A model generated the notes under the pieces. The model was given only the letters and a program-made list of their open reading frames with translations, ran no database searches and was not told the DNA's origin. Made by a program: the position numbers and the translations under genes. Shown here piece by piece: positions 24,309 to 32,933 of a DNA stretch of 64,000 nt. Every line of letters begins with the position of its first letter. Positions within the stretch are counted from its first letter, which is position 1. This DNA is from JAJAZB01 sp965249815 (GTDB lineage Bacteria > Bacteroidota > Bacteroidia > Cytophagales > Spirosomataceae): contig CBDFMV010000003.1 in NCBI GenBank assembly GCA_965249815.1, positions 1,426,001-1,490,000 on the forward strand, written 5' to 3'.

Positions 24309-25344
24309 AGATTTTGGCGAGCAATTCGCGGTACTCGGCCCCGGCGTCGCTCTGAAACGTGATGCCGCCGCCGCTGCGGAAAAAAAGGCCGTCGGGTGTT
24401 TGTTCGATAAACCGAATCAGCACGCCGCTGTCGAGGGTTTTCCCGTCAAAAATACCGGCTACGCCGGTGTAAAACCCGCGCGGGCTCCCTTCGGCTCCCC
24501 GAATAATTTCCAGCGTTTTCTTTTTCGGCGCACCCGACACCGAACCGGCGGGCAGCAGGCGGAAAAACCAGTCGCCAAGCGCATCGGGCCAGGTTTCGGG
24601 CAGTTCGCCGCTGATTTCCGAACTGGCCTGGAGCAGCGGCCCGGCGTGCGTCAGCACCTCCTCGACGTACCGAAACCGCGCCACGCGCACGCGCCGGGCC
24701 ACCCGACTGAGGTCGTTGCGGAGCAAATCCACGATGGTGTAATGCTCGGCTTCTTCCTTCGGGTCGGCCAGCAGGCGGGCGCGGGCGTCGGTTTCGTCGG
24801 CGCGAATCGTGCCTTTCATCGGAAACGTGGTGATGCGGGTGCCTTCGACTTTAACGAACGGTTCGGGGGAGAAGCAGACGAAATGCACCCCCAACCCCCT
24901 GAAAGGGGCTTTAGCTAAAAAATTTCGGGCAGAAAAATCCCCCTGAATGGGGTTGGAGGTGGTGTCTATCCAGAGTTTGTAACGTGCCTGGCTGCGCCGG
25001 AAAATTTCGGGTAGCGTCAGGCTGGTTTCAAGCCGGGTGCGGGTTGTGAGGTTAAGCAAAAACGTGTTGCCCGCGCGTAGTTCGCGCTGCACCTGTTCGT
25101 AGGCGGTTTGAAAAGTGGTTTCAGAAGGCGGGAAAACGCGCCAGGCAAACGATTCCGGCAAGTTTCCGGCGAGCGTGGGCGCGTTGCTGACGCCGCTGAA
25201 ATCGTACCAAATCAGGTCGGGATCAACCTCCGTCAGCGGCAATACGAGCGGCGTTTTTTCCTCAAAGTCCACGACGAACAGGAACGGCTCGCGCCGTTTG
25301 CCCAACTCGTTCATGCGTTCGATGGCAGCGGGGCGGGGATTCAT
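24274..25344 (-). CDS. pabB: Aminodeoxychorismate synthase component I
   Basis: The chorismate-binding enzyme (356 aa) makes aminodeoxychorismate, the substrate of the adjacent PabC. The C-terminal PAGSVSGAPKKKTLEIIRGAE and FYTGVAGIFDG blocks are typical. The start at 25344 (MNPRPAAIERMNEL) is firm: a -7 box lies just upstream and the longer frame reads the heptamer repeat. A palindromic element (24886-24964) has been inserted in frame, adding about 25 residues between RYKLWIDT and HFVCFSPEPF. No glutaminase partner (PabA) is in this window. Confidence 0.9.
   Translation of the reverse strand: MNPRPAAIERMNELGKRREPFLFVVDFEEKTPLVLPLTEVDPDLIWYDFSGVSNAPTLAGNLPESFAWRVFPPSETTFQTAYEQVQRELRAGNTFLLNLTTRTRLETSLTLPEIFRRSQARYKLWIDTTSNPIQGDFSARNFLAKAPFRGLGVHFVCFSPEPFVKVEGTRITTFPMKGTIRADETDARARLLADPKEEAEHYTIVDLLRNDLSRVARRVRVARFRYVEEVLTHAGPLLQASSEISGELPETWPDALGDWFFRLLPAGSVSGAPKKKTLEIIRGAEGSPRGFYTGVAGIFDGKTLDSGVLIRFIEQTPDGLFFRSGGGITFQSDAGAEYRELLAKIYVPISRNDSLP
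24886..24964. repeat. Palindromic repeat inserted in frame in pabB
   Basis: Outer arms CACCCCCAACCCC and GGGGTTGGAGGTG pair with one mismatch. Inner stems CCCCTGAAAGGGG and CCCCCTGAATGGGG flank an AT-rich centre. It encodes the odd peptide around SNPIQGDFSARNFLAK. CCCCAACCCCCTGAAAGGGG-type hairpins are a recognisable intergenic repeat style in Bacteroidota; finding one in an essential biosynthetic gene is unusual. Confidence 0.75.
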
Positions 25345-25348
25345 TCGG

Positions 25349-25356
25349 CAAAGGTA
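25349..25356 (-). promoter_or_regulatory. -7 box TACCTTTG giving a probable leaderless pabB mRNA
   Basis: On the minus strand TACCTTTG ends 4 nt before the pabB ATG, so transcription should begin at the start codon. Its upstream edge touches the first heptamer of the 25356 repeat. Confidence 0.6.
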
Positions 25357-25434
25357 GCAGGCAGTAGGCAGTGAGCGGTTGGCAAAAATAGGGGCAGTTG
25401 GTTTGGCCAACTGCCCACTGTAAACTGCCTGCTG
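25356..25434. repeat. Heptamer inverted repeat, GGCAGTA family
   Basis: The left arm reads AGCAGGC, AGTAGGC, AGTGAGC, GGTTGGC. The right arm reads CCAACTG, CCCACTG, TAAACTG, CCTGCTG. It fills the gap between the pabB promoter and the TonB receptor stop codon, which lies 2 nt beyond the right arm. Confidence 0.85.
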
Positions 25435-25436
25435 TT

Positions 25437-28256
25437 TCATCTTCCTCCCGGTCGGCCACCACCTCCGCCGCCACCGGGGCGGAAACCACCACCGGGCCGG
25501 TTGCCGCCGGGCTGGCCTTGTGGCTGTTGCTGCGGCTGGGGTTGGGTTTGTTGTTGACCGCCGCCGTTGTCGTCACCGCCCGATTTCACGTCGTCGTTGT
25601 TGACGCCCCGGCGACGGCGCGGCTGCGGGGTCATCGACATTTTGCCAATCTGGTAGCTGAACGTCACCCGCACGCCCGTGTTGAACTGCTCGACGAGGCT
25701 GCTTTGGCTGAACAAGGCCGAGGAAGACGAACTGCGAATTTTGAAACTGCTGGCCAGGAAGTTTTCCGCCGCCAGACCGATGCTGCCTTTTTTGTTCTTG
25801 AACTCTTTCTTCACCCCCGCCGAATAGAAAGCGAAGCCGCCCTGAATGCCCTGCAACTGCACCTGACGTCCCCGGAAAAACGAGAAGGCCTGCGCCGCCC
25901 AGCCATTTTTGAATTGCAGGCTGGTGTTGAGCCGCCCGCCGAAGTTCCAGCCCTGGTTGCTGGCGCGGAGTTCGGGCGTGGGCACGTTGTTGCTCAGAAA
26001 CGAGTAGTAGATGTCGAAACCCCCGCCAAACTGCCACTTGGGCGTGATGTTGATGTTGCCGAAAAAGTTGGTGCCGTAGGCCGTTTGCCGCCCGATGTTC
26101 TGGAACGTCGCCACCGTTGCGGCGGGGTCCACGTTGGGCGGCAGCACCAGCCCCGGCAGCACCGTGGGCAGCAGGGGGCTGTTGACGGGCAGGCGGAAAT
26201 CTTCGATGGAGTTGTTGGTCAGGCGGGTGAAAACCGACCAGTTGACGTAAGTTTTCTTGAAAAAAGTACTCAGGCTCAGTTCGAAGTTATCGGTCAGTTC
26301 GGGCCGCAGGCCGGGATTCCCCACGCTGATATTCTGGGGGTTGGCGGCGTTGAAATTGGGGTTCAACTGCCGGATGCCGGGCCGCTGAATCCGCCGGTTG
26401 TAACCCAGTTTGAAGGTTTTGGCCTTGAAGGTTTTCGACACGTTGATACTCGGCACGAGGTTGCTGTAGTCGGGAATCGAAATCGCGCCGCCCTCGCGGG
26501 TGCTGGCGTTGATGAAGGTGTGCTCGTAGCGCGCCCCGGCCTTGACGGTGTACTTTTTGGGGGTGGTAAGCGTGTACGAGAGGTACCCCGCCGCCACGTT
26601 CTGATCGTAATCGAGTGAGCCGCCGGGTCGTTTCGTGTCGTCGGTGAAATCGCCCGTCGGCGTGGCCACGAGGTAGCGGTAGTCGCTGAGGACTTTCCGG
26701 AGAATGCCCTTCGCGCCAAACTCGACCAGTTGATTTTTCTTAATGGGCGTCTGGTAGTCGGTCTGAATCGTGATCTCCTGGTTGGTGCTGTTGTTGCGGT
26801 TGCCCTCGCGCCCGGTCAGGTTGGCGATGCCATTGAAGAGGTCGGCGTCGAAGTTGTTGGTGCGATGGTTCCGGCTAAACTGCGTCGAAACGCTCCATTC
26901 CTGCTGCGGCTTGTAAATCCGCGTGTAATCGAGGTTGATGTCCACCGTACCTGAGAGGTCCTTGGTGTCGACGTTGCGGCCCGTTTTCGTAAGCAGCAGG
27001 TCGTTCTGAAAGCGGTTGATGGTGAAGTCCTGATGGTTCAACTGGTTGCGCGCCCCGTACGAAACCGAGGCCGTGATGGACTCTTGCTTCGACAGGTCGT
27101 AATCGAAGTTGAGGTTGTAGCGCCCGAACGATCCGCTGTTGAGACCGTCGGCAAACTGGTTGGTGCGAAACACGTTGCTGCCCGCGTTGGTGGTCTGGTC
27201 GAACGTCGTGCGGGTTTTCACGTTGTAATTGGCCCGGCCGAAGCCACCCAGGCCAATGCCCATTTTGCCCTTGCGGTAATTGCCGTTAAGGCCCAGGTTG
27301 GCTCCCCGGTTGCCCACGCCCGTGTCGAGGTTGAGCGTCAGGCCCTGGAGGGTGTTTTTCTTGGTGATGATGTTGATGATGCCGCCCGAACCTTCGGCGT
27401 CGTACTTGGCCGAGGGGCTGGTGATGACTTCCACCGTTTTAATCTGGTCGGCGGGAATCTGCTTCAGGGCGTCGGCTACGCTCTGGGCAATGATGGTGGA
27501 GGGCTTGTTGTTGATGAGCACCCGGATGTTGGAGTTGCCGCGCAATTGCACGTTGCCGTCGAGGTCCACCGAGAGAAGTGGCACTTTCCGCAGGATTTCG
27601 GTGGCGTCGCCGCCCTTCGCCAGGGCGTCTTTTTCGGCGTTGTACACGAGCCGGTCCACTTTTTCCTCCACCAGCGCCCGCTGGCCAGTCACGGTCACTT
27701 CATCGAGGGTTTTTGTTTGCGGGGCCAGTTTCACCACGCCGAGGTCGAGGGTCTGGCCCCGCTGCACGGCGATATTGTCGAGGGTTTTAGTGTCGAAACC
27801 AATGAACGTGATGAGAATTTTATAGTCCCCGGCGGCGACGCGGTTCAGCGTAAACTTGCCCTTGTCGTCGGCCACGGCTCCGTCCACGGGTTTGTTGGTG
27901 GCTTTGCTGTAAAGCGCTACGCTGGCAAACTCCACGGCTTTCGTCACGGACGAATCCACGACGTACCCCGTGATTTTTGCGTTGCCTTTGGGGGTAGGAT
28001 CCGTGGCGGTGCCGGGCACGGCAACCGGGGCGGAAGGTTGCCCACCGCCGAAGGAAGGCGCACCGGCGGGACGCATGGGCCGGGTGCCCGGTGCCGGAGG
28101 CGTCCCTGGGTTGCTGACCACCGCTGGGACCTTCGTCGTGTCGGCAGCAACGGCGGGTTTCGGTGACCGACCCGCACCGGAACTATCCGCCGGAACCTGG
28201 GCCAGGAGCGGGCCAATCGTCAGGACAAGAAGAAGGGAAAGAATACCGTTTTTCAT
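25437..28256 (-). CDS. Large outer-membrane beta-barrel / TonB-receptor-like protein with Gly/Gln-rich tail
   Basis: The 939-residue protein has a signal peptide (about 1-19), a Pro/Ala-rich linker (about 20-90), a carboxypeptidase-like domain (about 92-185, ITGYVVDSSVTKAVEFASVAL), a plug (TEILRKVPLLSVDLDGNVQLRG) and a beta-barrel. The barrel does not end the protein: after VRVTFSYQIGKM about 60 residues follow, rich in Gln, Pro, Gly and Arg and ending in a GGGR-type tail. Such an exposed extension is unusual for an outer-membrane barrel. Substrate unknown; it may be an outer-membrane family-41-like receptor. Confidence 0.88.
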   Translation of the reverse strand: MKNGILSLLLVLTIGPLLAQVPADSSGAGRSPKPAVAADTTKVPAVVSNPGTPPAPGTRPMRPAGAPSFGGGQPSAPVAVPGTATDPTPKGNAKITGYVVDSSVTKAVEFASVALYSKATNKPVDGAVADDKGKFTLNRVAAGDYKILITFIGFDTKTLDNIAVQRGQTLDLGVVKLAPQTKTLDEVTVTGQRALVEEKVDRLVYNAEKDALAKGGDATEILRKVPLLSVDLDGNVQLRGNSNIRVLINNKPSTIIAQSVADALKQIPADQIKTVEVITSPSAKYDAEGSGGIINIITKKNTLQGLTLNLDTGVGNRGANLGLNGNYRKGKMGIGLGGFGRANYNVKTRTTFDQTTNAGSNVFRTNQFADGLNSGSFGRYNLNFDYDLSKQESITASVSYGARNQLNHQDFTINRFQNDLLLTKTGRNVDTKDLSGTVDINLDYTRIYKPQQEWSVSTQFSRNHRTNNFDADLFNGIANLTGREGNRNNSTNQEITIQTDYQTPIKKNQLVEFGAKGILRKVLSDYRYLVATPTGDFTDDTKRPGGSLDYDQNVAAGYLSYTLTTPKKYTVKAGARYEHTFINASTREGGAISIPDYSNLVPSINVSKTFKAKTFKLGYNRRIQRPGIRQLNPNFNAANPQNISVGNPGLRPELTDNFELSLSTFFKKTYVNWSVFTRLTNNSIEDFRLPVNSPLLPTVLPGLVLPPNVDPAATVATFQNIGRQTAYGTNFFGNINITPKWQFGGGFDIYYSFLSNNVPTPELRASNQGWNFGGRLNTSLQFKNGWAAQAFSFFRGRQVQLQGIQGGFAFYSAGVKKEFKNKKGSIGLAAENFLASSFKIRSSSSSALFSQSSLVEQFNTGVRVTFSYQIGKMSMTPQPRRRRGVNNDDVKSGGDDNGGGQQQTQPQPQQQPQGQPGGNRPGGGFRPGGGGGGGRPGGR

Positions 28257-28706
28257 AGAACTCGTTAGGTCTGGTGCACGGACTATCCCGTGGAATTAAA
28301 AAATCGTGCGGGTTGGTAAAAGACGCCCGGTTAATTGAAAGTTCGGATTGAATTTTTCCAACAAAACCGTCAAGAGACCTTGCCGCAAAGGAGTGGGTTT
28401 CAACCCTCAACTTCTTTCCGGCCTTTTGTAGAAAACTCGGATTCAGGGGCAAAGTTCACGCCTCAGCGGGGCGCAAAGTGCGGAATCAACCGGGTATTGC
28501 GACCAAGCTGATGAACTCAGCGGCCAAGGCGTACTTTTTGTCGTTTTCCGTGAACACCCTTCCCTACAAGTTCCCTCCCGGTTCTGGAAAAAGCAGGCAC
28601 CAGGCGATTTGCTGGGCCAGCCTGGTGTTTTCAATAAATTCCGGTTTGGGCCTGAGTGCTCAACGAAAGCACCGATTCCTGCGTTATTTGTGCAAAACTG
28701 GCACTC
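28257..28706. other. Intergenic region between divergent genes
   Basis: About 450 bp between the beta-barrel gene and the PorP/SprF gene. Open frames on both strands lack start context and family resemblance. No repeat or clear -7 box was found. It probably holds both promoters. Confidence 0.45.
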
Positions 28707-29732
28707 ATGCGCATTTCTACGTGGCTTGGGGGATTGGGGGTAGTTTGGCTGAGCCTCGGCGTGGCGCTGGGTCAGCAACGCGCGCAGTACAGTCAGTACA
28801 TGCTCAATGGCTACCTGCTCAACCCGGCCATGGGCGGCACTGAAGATTTCATCGACGTAAAAACCGGCTACCGCAACCAGTGGGTAGGTTTCGAGGGCGC
28901 ACCCGTGACGGCCTACCTCAGCGGCCACCTCGCCCTGGGCAAATCCGACCGCACCAGTTACACACCCGACTTCGGCCAGCGGCGCAACATCACGCGGGTA
29001 TTCGACAACCAGCCCGTTGGACCCGGCCACCACGGCGTCGGTGCGCTGCTCGTCAGTGACCGCACCGGGCCGACCAGTCGCACCTCCTTCGACCTGAGTT
29101 ATGCCTGGCATCAGCCACTCACAGCCCGCCTCAAACTCGCCGTGGGCGTGGCGGGGGGCTTTACCCAGCACACCCTCGACTTCGACCAACTCCGCCTGCT
29201 CAACCCCCAGGACGTGCTCGCCCAGCAGGGGAAAATCAACACCACCACGCCCGACCTCAACGTGGGCGCGCTACTCTACGCCCGCCGCTGGTACGTGGGT
29301 GCGTCGGCACAGCAATTGCTTTTCCGGAGACTCGATTACCGCGACGCCCTGCCCTCGGGCAGCAGCTACACCTGGCTGGGGCAACTGTACGCGCATTACT
29401 TCCTGACGGGTGGCATGCGGCTGTACCTGAGCGAAGACTGGACCTTCGTGCCCTCGGTGCTGGTGAAATGGGTGCAGCCCACACCCATTTCCTACGATTT
29501 CAACGGGCGGCTTCAGTACCAGGACCGCTTCTGGCTGGGGCTTTCGTACCGGCGCAACGACGCGGTCGTCGGTTTGGTGGGTTTTTACCTCAGCCCGCTG
29601 CTCAACCTGAGCTATTCCTACGACTTCACGCTTTCCAACATCGGCACCGTCTCGCGGGGTACGCACGAAGTGGTGCTGGGCCTCCAACTCCGCAACCGCC
29701 AGCGCCTGCTGTGCCCGAGGAATGTGTTCTGA
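28707..29732 (+). CDS. PorP/SprF-family outer-membrane protein
   Basis: The 341-residue protein has a signal peptide (about 1-23) followed by QQRAQYSQYMLNGYLLNPAMGG, the hallmark opening of PorP/SprF proteins. It is predicted to be a beta-barrel. Members attach cell-surface proteins delivered by the type IX secretion system, usually beside a large gliding adhesin. Here it stands alone, with no PorT, GldN or SprB-like gene nearby. The start at 28707 is chosen because it places the signal peptide first. Confidence 0.9.
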   Translation: MRISTWLGGLGVVWLSLGVALGQQRAQYSQYMLNGYLLNPAMGGTEDFIDVKTGYRNQWVGFEGAPVTAYLSGHLALGKSDRTSYTPDFGQRRNITRVFDNQPVGPGHHGVGALLVSDRTGPTSRTSFDLSYAWHQPLTARLKLAVGVAGGFTQHTLDFDQLRLLNPQDVLAQQGKINTTTPDLNVGALLYARRWYVGASAQQLLFRRLDYRDALPSGSSYTWLGQLYAHYFLTGGMRLYLSEDWTFVPSVLVKWVQPTPISYDFNGRLQYQDRFWLGLSYRRNDAVVGLVGFYLSPLLNLSYSYDFTLSNIGTVSRGTHEVVLGLQLRNRQRLLCPRNVF

Positions 29733-29736
29733 AGCC

Positions 29737-29805
29737 AATGAATGAATGAAAGAATGAGCGAATGAATGAATAGAAAAGTCGTTCTTTCATCCACTCATTC
29801 CTTCA
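29737..29805. repeat. Heptamer-like inverted repeat, GAATGAA family
   Basis: The left arm consists of AATGAAT, GAATGAA, AGAATGA, GCGAATG (period 7 with local 4- and 8-nt slips). The right arm carries TTCTTTC and CACTCATTC. It lies between two convergent genes. The right arm provides the stop codon of the minus-strand gene at 29795. Confidence 0.6.
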
Positions 29806-30136
29806 AAAACGCCCACAACTTACGTCTTTTTAAATAATCCAACTCCCCGTCGTGGCGGTAGGCTTCGCGCTCGAAGCGGATGGCCCTGTACGCAGCGTCG
29901 TGATCATGGCCACGGAGGCGGTGGTAGGCGTATTCGAGCAAATACCAGACGTAAAAGGGCACAATCAGCAATTCGAGTTGCTGGCGGTGGTGGATGCGCT
30001 CGTGGTTGAGGAGTTGGGCGCTGGGGTTCTTCTGCTGAACCAGAATAAACGGAAACAACGCCATGCCGTTGACGCGCAAAAATGGCACGCGCAACAGGAA
30101 GAAGGAGGGGAACGCAGAAAGGAGTTTTCGCTTCAT
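29795..30136 (-). CDS. Small membrane-associated protein with HERIH (HExxH-like) motif
   Basis: The 113-residue protein has an N-terminal hydrophobic stretch (FPSFFLLRVPFL), then HERIHHRQQLELLIVPFYVWYLLEYAYHRL. HERIH fits the HExxH zinc-binding pattern. Downstream EREAYRH could supply a third ligand, as in gluzincin-type peptidases. It is far shorter than known M48/M56 peptidases. It may be a minimal metallopeptidase or a degenerate relative; activity is not established. The stop codon comes from a heptamer repeat. Confidence 0.7.
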   Translation of the reverse strand: MKRKLLSAFPSFFLLRVPFLRVNGMALFPFILVQQKNPSAQLLNHERIHHRQQLELLIVPFYVWYLLEYAYHRLRGHDHDAAYRAIRFEREAYRHDGELDYLKRRKLWAFLKE

Positions 30137-30146
30137 GCCAATTGCC

Positions 30147-30154
30147 TAATTTTG
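30147..30154 (+). promoter_or_regulatory. -7 box TAATTTTG upstream of the NhaD-like gene
   Basis: Exact TAnnTTTG match, 27 nt upstream of the TTG start at 30182. Confidence 0.55.
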
Positions 30155-30181
30155 CCCGCCTCCATTTAATTCCACCTTGCC

Positions 30182-31468
30182 TTGATCACCGCGCTGCTCT
30201 TCGTCTTCGTCGTGGGTTACCTCGCTATCGCCCTCGAAGAACCCATTCGCCTCAACAAAACTGCCTCGGCGTTGCTGACGGGCGTCTTGTGCTGGACGAT
30301 TTACGCGTTGGGCGGCACGCACGAACCCGATCACGTCGCGAGTGAACTGGGTCGCCACCTCACGGGCGTTGCCGAAATCCTGTTTTTCCTGCTGGCGGCC
30401 ATGACGGTCGTCGAACTCATCGACGCCCACGACGGCTTCAGCCTCGTCACGGCCCGCATCACCACCACCAGCGCCCGCAAACTGCTCTGGATTGTATCAA
30501 TGCTGGCCTTCTTCCTTTCGGCGGCGCTCGACAACCTCACCACGGCCATCGTGATGGTGTCGGTGCTGCGCAAACTCATCCGCGACGACGAGCAACGCAA
30601 ACTCTACGCCGGAATCGTCATCATCGCCGCCAACGCAGGCGGGGCGTGGTCGCCGCTGGGCGACGTCACCACGACGATGCTCTGGATCGGCGGGCAAATT
30701 ACGGCGCTCAACATCATGCGAGAACTGTTCATCCCCAGCCTCGTCTCACTACTGGTGCCACTGGCCTTCCTAACCTGGCGCCTGCGGGGTTCACTTGCCA
30801 AACCCGCCCGCCTGACTGTTACGGACAGCCCCGTCCGGCCACTGGAAAGCAACGTCATGCTCGGTCTGGGGTTGGGGATGCTGCTGTTCGTGCCCGTTTT
30901 TAAAATGCTCACGCACCTGCCGCCGTACATGGGCATGTTGCTGGCGCTCGGCCTGATGTGGCTGGCGTCGGAAATCCTGCACCGGGGCAAAGACAGCGAG
31001 GAAAAAGAACCCTTCACCGCCGCTTACGCCCTCACCCGCATCGACGCGCCCAGCATTTTGTTTTTCCTCGGCATCCTCCTGGCCATCGGCGCACTCGAAG
31101 CCACCGGACTTTTGCGCAACCTGGCCACGTGGCTCGACCAGATCATCGGCGACCAGGATCTCATCGTGGTCATCATCGGCGTGGCCTCGGCGCTGATCGA
31201 CAACGTGCCGCTCGTGGCCGCCACGATGGGCATGTACCCGCTCGACCAGTTCCCAACGGATCACAAAATCTGGGAATTCCTCGCTTACTGCGCGGGCACG
31301 GGTGGCAGTTTGCTCCTCATCGGGTCGGCGGCGGGCGTGGCCGTCATGGGCATGGAGCGCATCGACTTTCTGTGGTATTTACGCCGCATCAGCCTGCTCG
31401 CGCTGCTCGGCTACCTCGCCGGAGTGCTGGCGTATTTGGGGATCTATGCAGCGCTCAACGGAGCTTAG
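30182..31468 (+). CDS. nhaD: NhaD-type sodium:proton antiporter
   Basis: The 428-residue inner-membrane protein has about 12 hydrophobic segments. SAALDNLTTAIVMVSVL and NAGGAWSPLGDVTTTMLWI in the first half, with ALIDNVPLVAATMGMY in the second, match the NhaD/IT-superfamily antiporters that exchange Na+ or Li+ for H+. The start is TTG: a stop lies in frame at 30167 and TTG at 30182 is the first usable codon. A -7 box upstream supports it. Confidence 0.9.
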   Translation: MITALLFVFVVGYLAIALEEPIRLNKTASALLTGVLCWTIYALGGTHEPDHVASELGRHLTGVAEILFFLLAAMTVVELIDAHDGFSLVTARITTTSARKLLWIVSMLAFFLSAALDNLTTAIVMVSVLRKLIRDDEQRKLYAGIVIIAANAGGAWSPLGDVTTTMLWIGGQITALNIMRELFIPSLVSLLVPLAFLTWRLRGSLAKPARLTVTDSPVRPLESNVMLGLGLGMLLFVPVFKMLTHLPPYMGMLLALGLMWLASEILHRGKDSEEKEPFTAAYALTRIDAPSILFFLGILLAIGALEATGLLRNLATWLDQIIGDQDLIVVIIGVASALIDNVPLVAATMGMYPLDQFPTDHKIWEFLAYCAGTGGSLLLIGSAAGVAVMGMERIDFLWYLRRISLLALLGYLAGVLAYLGIYAALNGA

Positions 31469-31558
31469 CGTGTAATTAAGGGCTTGTTTCACGCAGAAGC
31501 AACGGTCTGCGTGAATCTGCGGGGCTTCATCGGCGCCCTTCTGCGAGAACCCCCAGCG

Positions 31559-32326
31559 CTACTCAAACTGAAACGCAAAATACCGGCACGGCTTCGTCCC
31601 GGTGTTCTGAATGGCGTGGGGCACCTCCGACTCCAGAAAAATCACATCACCCCTCGTAGCCGGGTGCAGCACCCCGCCGATGCTTTCCTGCGCCTGCCCT
31701 TCGAGGGGCAGCAGAATCTCCGCCGCCCGGTGCGTGTGCGGCGGATGGCTCCACAACCCTGGATTCAGCGTGGTCATGTGCATCTCGAACCGCTTCGTCA
31801 TCGCCGTGGGCCGGTCGAAAAAGCGCCGGATGCCGCCCTTGTCGTGGGGTTGAAACGCCACCTCCCTGTAATCCACCCAAAACGAACCACCCGCCTTTCG
31901 TCCCCGCGCCGTGTCCACCGGAGCCACGGCGTCGTAGCGCATCAAGTAGTACGTCGCCACGGAATCGCCCTTATTTTCAAACCCGTGCTCGTCGCCGGGC
32001 AGCAGCAGGGCCACGCTGCCGGGACCGAGGGTTTTGCTGTTGCTTCCGATGGTCACCGTCAGGTACCCTTCTTTCACCAGCACCAACTCCTCGTCGTCGT
32101 GGTGGTGGGGGGAGTGTGGAGTCTGGTGGGGCGGAAGCGTCGTGGCGTGAACCTTCAGGTGTTTAAAATCCCGCGTGCTGCCCTCCAGCAACACCCGTTG
32201 CTCGGAAGTTGCTTTTTTGGCAACGGCGGCGGTTTGCCACCCCGCCACCTGCGAAGGAATGGATTGGGCGAAAAGCAGGCGGGGCCAGAAACCAGCCAGC
32301 ACCGCAACATACAGGAGTTGCTTCAT
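31559..32326 (-). CDS. Secreted bicupin protein
   Basis: The 255-residue protein has a signal peptide (about 1-20, ending LLFAQ) and two cupin domains. The first carries HSPHHHDDEELVLVKEGYLTV (His/Glu ligands), and the second HPPHTHRAAEILLPLEGQAQ. Both keep the HxH...E metal ligands. It resembles ureidoglycine aminohydrolase-type bicupins, but export argues for a different substrate. The start at 32326 is chosen for the signal peptide. Confidence 0.82.
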   Translation of the reverse strand: MKQLLYVAVLAGFWPRLLFAQSIPSQVAGWQTAAVAKKATSEQRVLLEGSTRDFKHLKVHATTLPPHQTPHSPHHHDDEELVLVKEGYLTVTIGSNSKTLGPGSVALLLPGDEHGFENKGDSVATYYLMRYDAVAPVDTARGRKAGGSFWVDYREVAFQPHDKGGIRRFFDRPTAMTKRFEMHMTTLNPGLWSHPPHTHRAAEILLPLEGQAQESIGGVLHPATRGDVIFLESEVPHAIQNTGTKPCRYFAFQFE

Positions 32327-32699
32327 CGGGTAGTGGCGAAGCGCGGATCGCCGCCGTGCGGGGAGGGCACACCCTTCACCGGCTTGCCTTTTTCTTTTAC
32401 CAAACCGCAATTCCTTCCGCCGCTACTCTACACAGCGTTTAACGGGGCTGAGAATCGACCCCAAACCGGCGCTGAGGCAACGACAGGCCATTTCAACGCG
32501 AACACCTCGTCGTTGCATTCCCCGCCAAAAACCGGGTTGTCGGGCAGAACCGGGCCAATCCATTGCGCGAAGACCTTCCTAAAATTAAACTGTTTACCAA
32601 AAGCAAAGTTAGAGGACAGAAGCCTGTTGGTAAATGGGACTGGCTACGCGGGCCAAGCGTACTTCCAAATCAGTTTATTTTCAGGTAAGTAATTAATTC

Positions 32700-32912
32700 A
32701 AGTAGTGTGGTAGCGCAAGTGGCTTTTACCCCGACTGAACCACCCCGCCCCTCCGGGGCACCCCTCCTTGAAAAGGAGGGGAATCTGTACGACTGACTCC
32801 CCTACCTGAAGAAAAGGAAACCTGTACGAATCCCCTCCTTTTCAAGGAGGGGTGCCCGAAGGGCGGGGTGGTTCAGTCGGGATAAAAGCTGTTCTTGCTA
32901 CCACACCACTTT
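32700..32912. repeat. Large nested palindrome, copy 1 of a two-copy family
   Basis: Outer arms near 32722-32750 and 32861-32889 are 29 nt with one mismatch, and pairing continues outwards (GTGTGGTAGC on both sides). Inner stems are CACCCCTCCTTGAAAAGGAGGGG and its counterpart at 32831-32853. The central segment from GACTGACTCCCC to GAAGAAAAGG is almost identical to the centre of the copy at 41987. It occupies much of the 607-bp gap between the bicupin and the first NmrA-like gene; nothing else coding is seen in that gap. Confidence 0.85.
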
Positions 32913-32933
32913 ATCACCAAACCAACAGAAACC

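Noticed and set aside
28443..29189. 248-residue minus-strand ORF over the PorP/SprF gene
   Set aside because: It is antisense to a clear PorP/SprF gene with signal peptide; long antisense frames are common in GC-rich DNA.
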